Shown here: in pieces, positions 1-5,384 of the stretch | How the letters are laid out: every line of letters starts with the position of its first letter | Numbering within the stretch: position 1 is the first letter of the stretch | From: Candidatus Lindowiibacteriota bacterium | Lineage (GTDB): Bacteria; Lindowbacteria; 2-12-FULL-62-27 | DNA: 7,892 nucleotides | Direction: 5' to 3' | NCBI GenBank assembly: GCA_023249255.1 | Contig: JAHFCY010000162.1 | Location: 1 to 7,892, forward strand | Program-made: the position numbers and the translations under genes | The notes under the pieces: generated by a model | Seen by the model: only the letters and a program-made list of their open reading frames with translations | Database searches by the model: none | Told to the model about the DNA's origin: nothing

Positions 1-303
1 GTCCGAAACGCCAAAGGCCAGAAAGCGGGCGGCCTGACAGCATGGTTCTACAACGTCGAGTACCGGATCCCGGTCCTCGAAAATACGTTCAGTATTCTGT
101 TCTTTCACGACGCCGGGATTGTCAGCGACAAGGCGTTCGCTTTCGGCGGTAATTTCAAACCGAGCCTCGGAATCGGCCTTCGCGTCCAGAGCCCGATGGG
201 CCCCATCCGCCTCGATTTCGGCTATCGCCTGTCGGATACCTACAAGGGATCGAACGACAAGGGCCAGTTCCAACCGCATTTTTCGTTCGGCCAGCAGTTT
301 TGA
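1..303 (+). CDS. bamA: BamA/Omp85-family outer membrane protein, C-terminal barrel end (partial)
   Basis: This is the last 100 codons of a gene that enters from the left edge in frame 1 and stops at TGA 301-303. The translation has the features of the last strands of an Omp85 barrel: a strand with 'NVEYRIPVL', then 'FFHDAGIVSD', then 'PSLGIGLRVQSPMGPIRLDFGY', and a final strand ending 'FSFGQQF' with a terminal phenylalanine, the usual outer-membrane insertion signal. In this family the barrel folds and inserts other beta-barrel proteins into the outer membrane with the Bam lipoproteins. The POTRA domains that would separate BamA from TamA or another Omp85 member lie outside the window, so the exact paralogue is not proven. 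Its presence implies a diderm cell envelope. The next gene is 87 bases downstream on the same strand, which is not the usual skp/lpxD bam neighbourhood. Confidence 0.8.
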   Translation, partial: VRNAKGQKAGGLTAWFYNVEYRIPVLENTFSILFFHDAGIVSDKAFAFGGNFKPSLGIGLRVQSPMGPIRLDFGYRLSDTYKGSNDKGQFQPHFSFGQQF

Positions 304-337
304 TGACGGATGGGGCGCGTCAGGGGGATTTACAGAG

Positions 338-389
338 TGATATCATGATATCATGATATATATCATGATATCATGATATCATGATATCA
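338..389. repeat. Tandem array of palindromic octamer TGATATCA abutting a start codon
   Basis: The array reads as six head-to-tail units: TGATATCA at 338-345, 346-353, 366-373, 374-381 and 382-389, plus one expanded unit TGATATATATCA at 354-365. Each unit is its own reverse complement and contains GATATC, so the array is nearly identical on both strands and can fold into many alternative hairpins or a cruciform. It is strongly AT-rich in a GC-rich window and fills the space where a ribosome-binding site for the gene at 391 would be. Every internal ATG reads Met-Ile-Ser-stop, with the next unit's ATG overlapping that stop as ATGA, except that the last ATG (381) runs on out of frame with the real gene. 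It is not a CRISPR: there are no spacers. Confidence 0.95.
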
Positions 390-390
390 C

Positions 391-1116
391 ATGGCTTCCG
401 GACAGGAACCGGCCCGACTGGCGTACGTCCTTTGCGCCGGCGCCGGCATTCGCCTTCGGCCCCTCACGCGACGCCTGCCCAAAGCGCTCCTGCCGGTCTC
501 CGGACGGCCTATGGTCTTTCATGTTCTCGACGGCCTTCGCGCGCACGGTATCCGTCGGTTCGTGGTCAACCTTCATGCCCACCCGGATCTGCTTCATCGG
601 GCGCTCCGCGGTTACGCCCGGCAACATGGCATTTCGATTGCGTTCGTTGTCGAACCGCGGCTTCTCGATACCGGCGGCGCGATCCTCAATGCCGAGACTC
701 ATTTATGTGAACCGTTCTGGCTGCTCAACTGCGATATCGGCCTGGCCGGCATTTCTCTGTCCGCGATCGAATCCCGGCACCACCGGCAAAAAAATGCGGC
801 GACGCTCGCTGTTCGGCCCATGCTGGCAGGAGAATTATTCAATCCGGTTGGCGTTGACCGCCGGGGACGGCTTGTCCGCGTGTCCGGCGTTTTCGGCCGC
901 GGCGGACGGGATCATGTTTTTCTTGGAATCCATCGGATCGAACCGGACGCGCTTCGGTTTCTCTCTCGCACGGAAAAAATATTTCCGATTTTTGGCGGAC
1001 TCTACCGCAATCTTCACGCGGCAGGCAAGCTGCTGGCCGCTCACGTATGCCACCCCGCGCTCGATATCGATCTGGGGACGCTCGAAGGATACTACGCCGC
1101 GAATCTCACCATTTAA
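391..1116 (+). CDS. Sugar-phosphate nucleotidyltransferase (NTP_transferase family, MurU-like)
   Basis: A 241-residue protein of the family that transfers a nucleotidyl group from an NTP to a sugar 1-phosphate. The N-terminal nucleotide-binding loop is 'AGAGIRLRPLT' (residues 16-26), followed by the conserved PK of 'LPKALLPVSGRPM' (K31). The family 'LGTGG' region appears as 'LLDTGGAI' (91-98) and the metal-binding Asp as 'LLNCD' (D115). The C-terminal end has 'ALDIDLGTLEGY' (223-234), matching the usual 'W.DIGTPE.Y' segment. Length and layout fit short enzymes such as MurU (N-acetylmuramate 1-phosphate uridylyltransferase) or mannose/heptose 1-phosphate nucleotidyltransferases; the sugar cannot be told from sequence. 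The loop is slightly unusual (AGAGI instead of AGLGT). ATG 391 is the first in-frame start after a TGA at 382 inside the octamer array. No Shine-Dalgarno is visible, because the array occupies that position. Confidence 0.85.
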   Translation: MASGQEPARLAYVLCAGAGIRLRPLTRRLPKALLPVSGRPMVFHVLDGLRAHGIRRFVVNLHAHPDLLHRALRGYARQHGISIAFVVEPRLLDTGGAILNAETHLCEPFWLLNCDIGLAGISLSAIESRHHRQKNAATLAVRPMLAGELFNPVGVDRRGRLVRVSGVFGRGGRDHVFLGIHRIEPDALRFLSRTEKIFPIFGGLYRNLHAAGKLLAAHVCHPALDIDLGTLEGYYAANLTI

Positions 1117-1192
1117 CCCTCACCCGTTCGGAGCCTGACTGATCCCCGGCAAAATATGGACAATTATCCCGGCGCGTGGCAGATTGGGCTGC

Positions 1193-2593
1193 ATGAAGGG
1201 ATATCGTACAGAGACTGATTCTCTCGGCGAGATTTGTGTTTCGGATTCCGCGCTATGGGGAGCGCAGACCCAGCGTGCAGTCGAGAATTTCCCCATCAGC
1301 GGACTGCGTATCCCGCGGCGGATGATCCGCGCGCTCGGACTTTTGAAAAAAGCCGCCGCGCAGGTCAACCACGCAACAGGCCGGCTGGACCGCAGGCGCG
1401 CAACCGCAATCATCCGGGCCGCGGAAGAAGTCGCGGACGGCAAATGGGATTCGCAATTCCCTGTCGACATTTTTCAGACCGGCTCCGGCACGTCATCCAA
1501 CATGAACGCCAACGAAGTCGTTTCCAATCGCGCGATACAGATATTAAAAGGCAAAGTCGGCTCCAAGTCTCCCGTCCATCCAAACGACCACGTCAACATG
1601 GGACAATCCTCCAACGACATCATCCCGACCGCTATGCACATTGCCGCTGCGGACGCCGTTCAAAACGATCTTGAGCCGGCGCTCGAAGAATTGCATGCTG
1701 CGCTGGCGGCAAAAGCTCATGAGTTTGATGGCGTTGTCAAAATCGGCCGGACGCATCTGCAGGACGCCGTGCCGGTCAGGCTCGGACAGGAGTTTTCGGG
1801 ATACGCCGCGCAGATCAAGCAGGGTTTAAGACGCATCCGGACCGCGCAAAAATCTCTGTTCGACCTGGCGCTGGGCGGGACCGCCGTCGGCACCGGATTG
1901 AACGCCCGGCCGGACTTTGCGCCGGCCGTGATCCGGCGGATCGCGCGTGAAACGAAAATTCCTTTCCATCAGGCGGAAAATTTATTCGAGGCGCTGGCGG
2001 CGAAGGATGCGGTGGTCGAGGTGAGCGGAGCGCTGAAAACCATTGCCGTGAGTCTTACCAAAATCGCCAACGACGTCCGATGGCTCGGTTCCGGCCCGCG
2101 ATGCGGCATTGGCGAAATCAGCCTGCCCGACCTTCAGCCCGGATCATCCATCATGCCCGGCAAGGTCAACCCGGTGATGCCCGAGATGATGTTGATGGTC
2201 TGCGCGCACGTCATCGGCAATGACGTCGCCGTGACGGTCGGCGGCCGGGACGGAAATTTTGAATTGAATGTCATGAAACCGATGATGGCTTACAATCTCC
2301 TGCAATCAATCGAAATTTTGTCGAATGCCATGCGCGCTTTCAGCACCCGGTGCGTGCAGGGCCTCAAGGCCAATCGCGAGCGGTGCGAGGAACTGATCGA
2401 AAAAAGTCTGGCGATGTGCACGGCGCTTGCGCCGAAGATCGGCTACGACGCGGCGGCCGCAATCGCAAAGGAATCCCACAAGACCGGCAAAACCGTCCGG
2501 CAGATCGCGCGGGAGAAGAAGTTGATGCCGGACAGGGAACTCGACCGGATTCTCAACGCCAAAAGGATGACCTATCCCGGAATTCCGGGCTGA
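1193..2593 (+). CDS. fumC: Class II fumarate hydratase (fumarase C)
   Basis: A 466-residue enzyme that interconverts fumarate and L-malate in the TCA cycle as a cytosolic homotetramer, without an iron-sulphur cluster. The family signature 'GSSIMPGKVNP' is at residues 317-327. Other conserved blocks are 'LWGAQTQRAVENF' (21-33), 'TGSGTSSNMNANEV' (96-109), 'HPNDHVNMGQSSND' (129-142) and 'GRTHLQDAVP' (185-194). With the ATG at 1193, T100, N141, H188, S318, K324 and N326 fall at the same numbers as the E. coli FumC active-site residues. This supports that start over an in-frame TTG at 1184. Aspartase and argininosuccinate lyase share the fold, but the 'WGAQTQR' and 'FQTGSGTSSNMN' motifs indicate fumarase. 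The gene lies 76 bases after the nucleotidyltransferase and converges with the transporter gene, their stops being 31 bases apart. No strong ribosome-binding site or terminator is apparent. Confidence 0.95.
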   Translation: MKGYRTETDSLGEICVSDSALWGAQTQRAVENFPISGLRIPRRMIRALGLLKKAAAQVNHATGRLDRRRATAIIRAAEEVADGKWDSQFPVDIFQTGSGTSSNMNANEVVSNRAIQILKGKVGSKSPVHPNDHVNMGQSSNDIIPTAMHIAAADAVQNDLEPALEELHAALAAKAHEFDGVVKIGRTHLQDAVPVRLGQEFSGYAAQIKQGLRRIRTAQKSLFDLALGGTAVGTGLNARPDFAPAVIRRIARETKIPFHQAENLFEALAAKDAVVEVSGALKTIAVSLTKIANDVRWLGSGPRCGIGEISLPDLQPGSSIMPGKVNPVMPEMMLMVCAHVIGNDVAVTVGGRDGNFELNVMKPMMAYNLLQSIEILSNAMRAFSTRCVQGLKANRERCEELIEKSLAMCTALAPKIGYDAAAAIAKESHKTGKTVRQIAREKKLMPDRELDRILNAKRMTYPGIPG

Positions 2594-2624
2594 CGCCTCA
2601 GCGGATTCTGCGGGATTTCTATTT

Positions 2625-4343
2625 CTACGGTGACGGGGCGATGCCCAGCATGCTGGGGCCGTTGTAAAACATGCCGGCGACGCAGGCGATCATGTAGGTG
2701 GCCAGCGATCCGGCGACCATCGCCTTGAATCCAAGTTTGGCCAGATCTCCCCGGCGCGACGGGGCCATCGGGGCGATGCCGCCGATCTGGATGGCGATCG
2801 ACGCGAAATTTGAAAATCCGCAGAGGGCGTAGGACACGATCACGATGGACCGCGGATCGAGTGCGGGCATTTCTCCGCGGCCGACGGCGCCGAGGATGTT
2901 GGAGAGATCGATGTAAGCGATAAATTCGGTCAGAATCAATTTTTCGCCGAGGAGTTTTCCGATCGACAGCGCGTCCTGCGGCGGGACGCCCATCATGACC
3001 GCGATCGGCCAGTGAAACCAGCCGAGGATGAGTTGAAGCGACAGTTTGGGGTCGGGCGCCAGCGGACCCGCCATCAGTACGCCGACATTGGCGATGACGC
3101 CGATGGCGATGAGGGTCAATAACAGCGGCGGACCAAACGGCTTGGGGCGATCGCACTGTAAAAACAGCGGAAACCACGCCGAGATGGCAACGCCCGTGAT
3201 CAGCTTCGCCGTTGTGTTGTCCATCGCCGCGTACGACACAGCCGCCAGAACCGCAACCCCGGCCAGCATGGACCACACCAGAACATCATTCGGCGCGCGG
3301 CCGCGTTTCCAGACGATCAGCAGAGCGAGAACCGCCGCGCCCAACATCAGGTCGAACCGAATAACGCCCATGCGGTTGTGCAGAAGATCGCCGATGGCGC
3401 TGACGCCGAGATTGGCCATCGCAATCAGGGCGACAAACGAGACGAGCATCGCCGCGACGTTGATCGCCAACTGCCAGCCGACCGTCGTGCCGTTCGCCGC
3501 CGCGTCCAGGACGTTGGCGTCCTGAATCTCGACCTCCATCTTGACCTCGCCCATCGTCAGCGGCGATTCCTTTTCGGGCACCATGATCTTGGCGAAGATG
3601 AACGCCGCGGGCGCCGACAGAAGTGACGCCGAAATGAGGTGGGACGCGATGTTCGGAAAATATCCTGAAAGCATCATGACGTACGCGCCCAGCACCCCGC
3701 CGGCTGTGTTGGCAAATCCCCCGACCATGATCGCCATGAGTTCCGAGCGTGTCATGCTTTCGATGTAAGGCCGCACCACCAGCGGCGCTTCGGTCTGGCC
3801 GACGAAGATATTGGCGGAGTTTGACAGCGACTCGGCGCCGGAGACCCGCATCGTTCGTTCCATGATCTTGGCGAACAGCAGAACGATTTTCTGCATGATG
3901 CCGAGGTAATAGAGGACGGACAGGAGCGCGGAGAAGAAGATGATGGTGGTAAGGACTTGAAAGGCGAAGAAAAATCCCGGCACGGTGCCGGTTTTGATCG
4001 CAAGCTGAATGAGTGGGTCGGTCGAAGTCTGTCCGAGGCGAGTGAGATATTCCTTCAGCGTAAGTGGAATGTGGCCGGTTGACGCGGAACTTCCGACCGA
4101 ATTGAATACAAAGGTGGCGCCCTCCTCGCTGAATGCCAGAAGGGCATTGAACACGTCATTCAATTTCAGGAAGAATTTTGCGCCGGGTTCCCAGAAAAGG
4201 ACCACGAAACCGAAAACAATCTGGAGTGATATCCCCCAGATGACGACCCGCCACGGAAACCGTTGCCGGTCTTCCGACATCAGCCACGCCAGGAACATGA
4301 GCACAAACAGACCCAGAAACGAAATCACATTGTATCCACTCAT
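2625..4343 (-). CDS. Concentrative nucleoside transporter (NupC/CNT family), extended form
   Basis: A 572-residue inner-membrane protein that would import nucleosides by cation (Na+ or H+) symport. CNT family marks are present: 'IFVGQTEAPLVVRPYI' (179-194, acidic E185), the gate-like 'MVGGFANTAGGVLGAY' (206-221), 'GEKLILTEFIAY' (466-477, E473) and 'SYALCGFSNFASIAIQIGG' (504-522, N512). E185, E473 and the FSN motif correspond to nucleoside- and cation-contacting positions in characterised CNTs. Usual bacterial CNTs are about 400-430 residues. This one has a soluble loop near 83-120 and roughly 100 extra residues (about 327-433) holding about four hydrophobic segments between 'DAAANGTTVGWQLAINVAAML' and 'LSLQLILGW'. 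The start at 4343 begins with a natural first membrane helix (MSGYNVISFLGLFVLMFLAW) but has no clear Shine-Dalgarno. It points away from the toxin-antitoxin operon and toward fumC. The substrate is inferred from the family only. Confidence 0.9.
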   Translation of the reverse strand: MSGYNVISFLGLFVLMFLAWLMSEDRQRFPWRVVIWGISLQIVFGFVVLFWEPGAKFFLKLNDVFNALLAFSEEGATFVFNSVGSSASTGHIPLTLKEYLTRLGQTSTDPLIQLAIKTGTVPGFFFAFQVLTTIIFFSALLSVLYYLGIMQKIVLLFAKIMERTMRVSGAESLSNSANIFVGQTEAPLVVRPYIESMTRSELMAIMVGGFANTAGGVLGAYVMMLSGYFPNIASHLISASLLSAPAAFIFAKIMVPEKESPLTMGEVKMEVEIQDANVLDAAANGTTVGWQLAINVAAMLVSFVALIAMANLGVSAIGDLLHNRMGVIRFDLMLGAAVLALLIVWKRGRAPNDVLVWSMLAGVAVLAAVSYAAMDNTTAKLITGVAISAWFPLFLQCDRPKPFGPPLLLTLIAIGVIANVGVLMAGPLAPDPKLSLQLILGWFHWPIAVMMGVPPQDALSIGKLLGEKLILTEFIAYIDLSNILGAVGRGEMPALDPRSIVIVSYALCGFSNFASIAIQIGGIAPMAPSRRGDLAKLGFKAMVAGSLATYMIACVAGMFYNGPSMLGIAPSP

Positions 4344-4428
4344 GGATTGGTGAATGAGACCTCAAAAAAAGTTCGGAGTCAACCGGAGGAATAAAAAACG
4401 CGCAATGGGTCGGAAATTCATATATTCT

Positions 4429-4500
4429 TCACCATGGAGATGCAAAGGTTGTGGAGGGAACGCAACTCCGCCAGCCCACCCATCTGGCACTCCATGGTGA
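4429..4500. repeat. 72-bp foldback element with 11-bp perfect inverted ends
   Basis: TCACCATGGAG at 4429-4439 is the exact reverse complement of CTCCATGGTGA at 4490-4500. Allowing A4440 to bulge, TGC 4441-4443 pairs with GCA 4487-4489, giving a 14-bp stem. Inside, GTGGAG (4451-4456) can pair with CTCCGC (4466-4471, one G-T wobble) around a nine-base loop. The element sits between the divergent transporter and toxin-antitoxin genes. It could be a small foldback or MITE-like insertion, a regulatory hairpin, or a small structured RNA. There is no U-run, so it does not look like a factor-independent terminator. A 29-codon open frame from ATG 4434 crosses it but has no ribosome-binding site. Confidence 0.7.
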
Positions 4501-4524
4501 CATATGGTTGCATATTGTCTTAAC

Positions 4525-4553
4525 TTGTTTTGTCTGGATATATACGGTATAAA
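4525..4553 (+). promoter_or_regulatory. Sigma70-type promoter of the RHH-Doc operon
   Basis: A -35-like TTGTTT (4525-4530) and a -10 TATAAA (4548-4553) are separated by exactly 17 bases. The -10 matches consensus at five of six positions; the -35 is weak (three of six). Transcription would start near 4560, giving a very short leader before the ribosome-binding site. Confidence 0.55.
4541..4551. promoter_or_regulatory. Palindromic operator candidate for antitoxin autorepression
   Basis: TATAC-G-GTATA is a perfect inverted repeat with one central base, overlapping the -10 hexamer of the operon promoter. RHH antitoxins commonly bind short palindromes over their own promoter, so this is the natural operator candidate. 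The binding itself is inferred. Confidence 0.4.
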
Positions 4554-4562
4554 GACTATAAA

Positions 4563-4568
4563 AGGAGG
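4563..4568 (+). promoter_or_regulatory. Ribosome-binding site AGGAGG of the antitoxin
   Basis: A consensus AGGAGG lies eight bases before ATG 4577 and only two bases before an in-frame GTG at 4571. The spacing decides for ATG 4577 as the start. Confidence 0.85.
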
Positions 4569-4576
4569 CGGTGAAC

Positions 4577-4801
4577 ATGAAACTGAAGGCCATGACCCTG
4601 AATGTTGACGAGCGCCAGGTCCGACGGCTCGATCGGATTGCGAGGGAAACGCGGATTCCGAAATCCGAGCTGGTCCGGGAAGGCATCGATCTGGCGATCC
4701 GAAAATACGAAGACGGCCGGATTACCGCGGATTTCCGCAATCTGGTCGACCAGACCATACGGGACGATTCACGGCTTCTCAAGCGATTAAAGGACGCCTG
4801 A
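4577..4801 (+). CDS. Ribbon-helix-helix (CopG-like) antitoxin
   Basis: A 74-residue protein with an N-terminal ribbon-helix-helix DNA-binding fold. The strand 'KLKAMTLNVDE' (2-12) is followed by helix A 'RQVRRLDRIARETR' (about 13-26) and helix B 'PKSELVREGIDLAIRKYE' (28-45). The remaining C-terminal segment (about 46-74) is charged, as expected of an antitoxin tail that binds and neutralises its toxin. Two bases separate its stop from the GTG start of the Doc-type gene, so the pair is translationally linked, with the antitoxin first. It probably represses its own promoter. Doc toxins are classically partnered by Phd antitoxins, so an RHH partner is less usual. Role inferred from fold and neighbour. 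Confidence 0.85.
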   Translation: MKLKAMTLNVDERQVRRLDRIARETRIPKSELVREGIDLAIRKYEDGRITADFRNLVDQTIRDDSRLLKRLKDA

Positions 4802-4803
4802 CG

Positions 4804-5187
4804 GTGGTATTTCTGCATCCGGATCAGGTGATCTACATTCACGGCCAGGTTCTGGCTGTCAGCGGTGGTTTGGCCGGGCTTCGGGATCGATCTCTCCTCG
4901 AATCCGCCGTCTATCGAATGCAGTCGAGTTTTGGCGGTTCGGACCTCTATCCGGATCTATTCAGCAAAGCCGCAGTGTTATGTCATTCTCTCATTTGCAA
5001 TCACCCCTTTGTCGACGCCAACAAACGGACCGCGTACGAGACACTCCGGATATTTCTTCAGCTGAATTGCCGGGACATCTCCGCTTCTGAATCAGCGAAA
5101 TTCGATCTGGTCGTCGCGGTCGCCAATGGGAAAATGACCGTTGATCAGATTGCCGCATGGCTGGGTAAACACACCATTGAAATCTGA
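4804..5187 (+). CDS. doc: Doc-type toxin (Fic/Doc family, death-on-curing)
   Basis: A 127-residue Fic-fold protein. The core motif 'HPFVDANKRTA' (67-77) fits the Doc pattern H-x-F-x-D-x-N-K-R, with H67, D71, N73, K74 and R75 in place. The lysine where Fic AMP-transferases have the glycine of HPFxxGNGR is the mark of Doc, whose studied P1 member phosphorylates elongation factor EF-Tu and so stops translation. The upstream block 'GLRDRSLLESAV' (25-36) is also typical, and the length is close to that of P1 Doc. The start is GTG 4804, two bases after the antitoxin stop; no separate strong ribosome-binding site is seen, consistent with coupled translation. The motif is intact, so the toxin looks functional. 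Kinase activity and target are inferred from the family. Confidence 0.92.
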   Translation: MVFLHPDQVIYIHGQVLAVSGGLAGLRDRSLLESAVYRMQSSFGGSDLYPDLFSKAAVLCHSLICNHPFVDANKRTAYETLRIFLQLNCRDISASESAKFDLVVAVANGKMTVDQIAAWLGKHTIEI

Positions 5188-5221
5188 TTTTTCCAGTAAG
5201 TTTCATTCCGAACCCATAGCC

Positions 5222-5279
5222 GATCACTTCGATTATCCGGGGCTTAAACCCCGGCTACGGGGTATACGGAGTGGTGATC
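5222..5279. repeat. REP-like intergenic hairpin with outer inverted repeat
   Basis: The inner hairpin is CCGGGGCTTAAACCCCGG (5237-5254): a six-base GC stem and a CTTAAA loop. Around it GATCAC (5222-5227) and GTGATC (5274-5279) form an outer inverted repeat. It begins 34 bases after the doc stop. There is no U-run after the stem, so it is better read as a REP-like palindromic unit than as an intrinsic terminator, though it may stabilise the 3' end of the operon message. Confidence 0.5.
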
Positions 5280-5304
5280 ATCCCCAAAAAGCATCTTGTT
5301 ATTC

Positions 5305-5333
5305 TTGACACGCGCAGGCGCGGGGGTCATAAT
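5305..5333 (+). promoter_or_regulatory. Near-consensus sigma70 promoter of the beta-helix protein gene
   Basis: A perfect -35 TTGACA (5305-5310) and a -10 CATAAT (5328-5333, five of six) are separated by exactly 17 bases. Transcription would start near 5340. The spacer holds CGCGC-AG-GCGCG (5311-5322), a short inverted repeat that could be an operator. This is the strongest promoter visible in the window and points at the gene starting at 5385 (or 5511). Confidence 0.75.
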
Positions 5334-5376
5334 ACCGCTCTGATATACACACATTTATCTATTATCGGTCAGCAGG

Positions 5377-5381
5377 GGTGA
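5377..5381 (+). promoter_or_regulatory. Ribosome-binding site GGTGA favouring the 5385 start
   Basis: GGTGA, within AGGGGTGAGG, matches the 3' part of the full Shine-Dalgarno AGGAGGTGA and sits in register three bases before ATG 5385. The in-frame ATG 5511 has no comparable site, so this element argues for the upstream start. Confidence 0.5.
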
Positions 5382-5384
5382 GGC

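Noticed and set aside
338-389. CRISPR-like array
   Set aside because: The units are contiguous 8-mers without spacers and there are no cas genes nearby.
1184-1192. TTG start three codons upstream of fumC ATG
   Set aside because: The ATG at 1193 aligns residue-for-residue with E. coli FumC active-site numbering; the TTG adds nothing and has no better ribosome site.
2576-2589. CCCGGAATTCCGGG palindrome at the end of fumC as a bidirectional terminator
   Set aside because: The stem is only five bases, no U-run follows on either strand, and it codes the conserved C-terminus PGIPG.
2572-3276. 234-codon frame on the - strand overlapping fumC and the transporter
   Set aside because: It is an out-of-frame shadow of the transporter, Arg/His-rich and without domains.
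4434-4523. 29-codon peptide frame crossing the foldback element
   Set aside because: No ribosome-binding site and its composition is explained by the inverted repeat; not supported as a gene.
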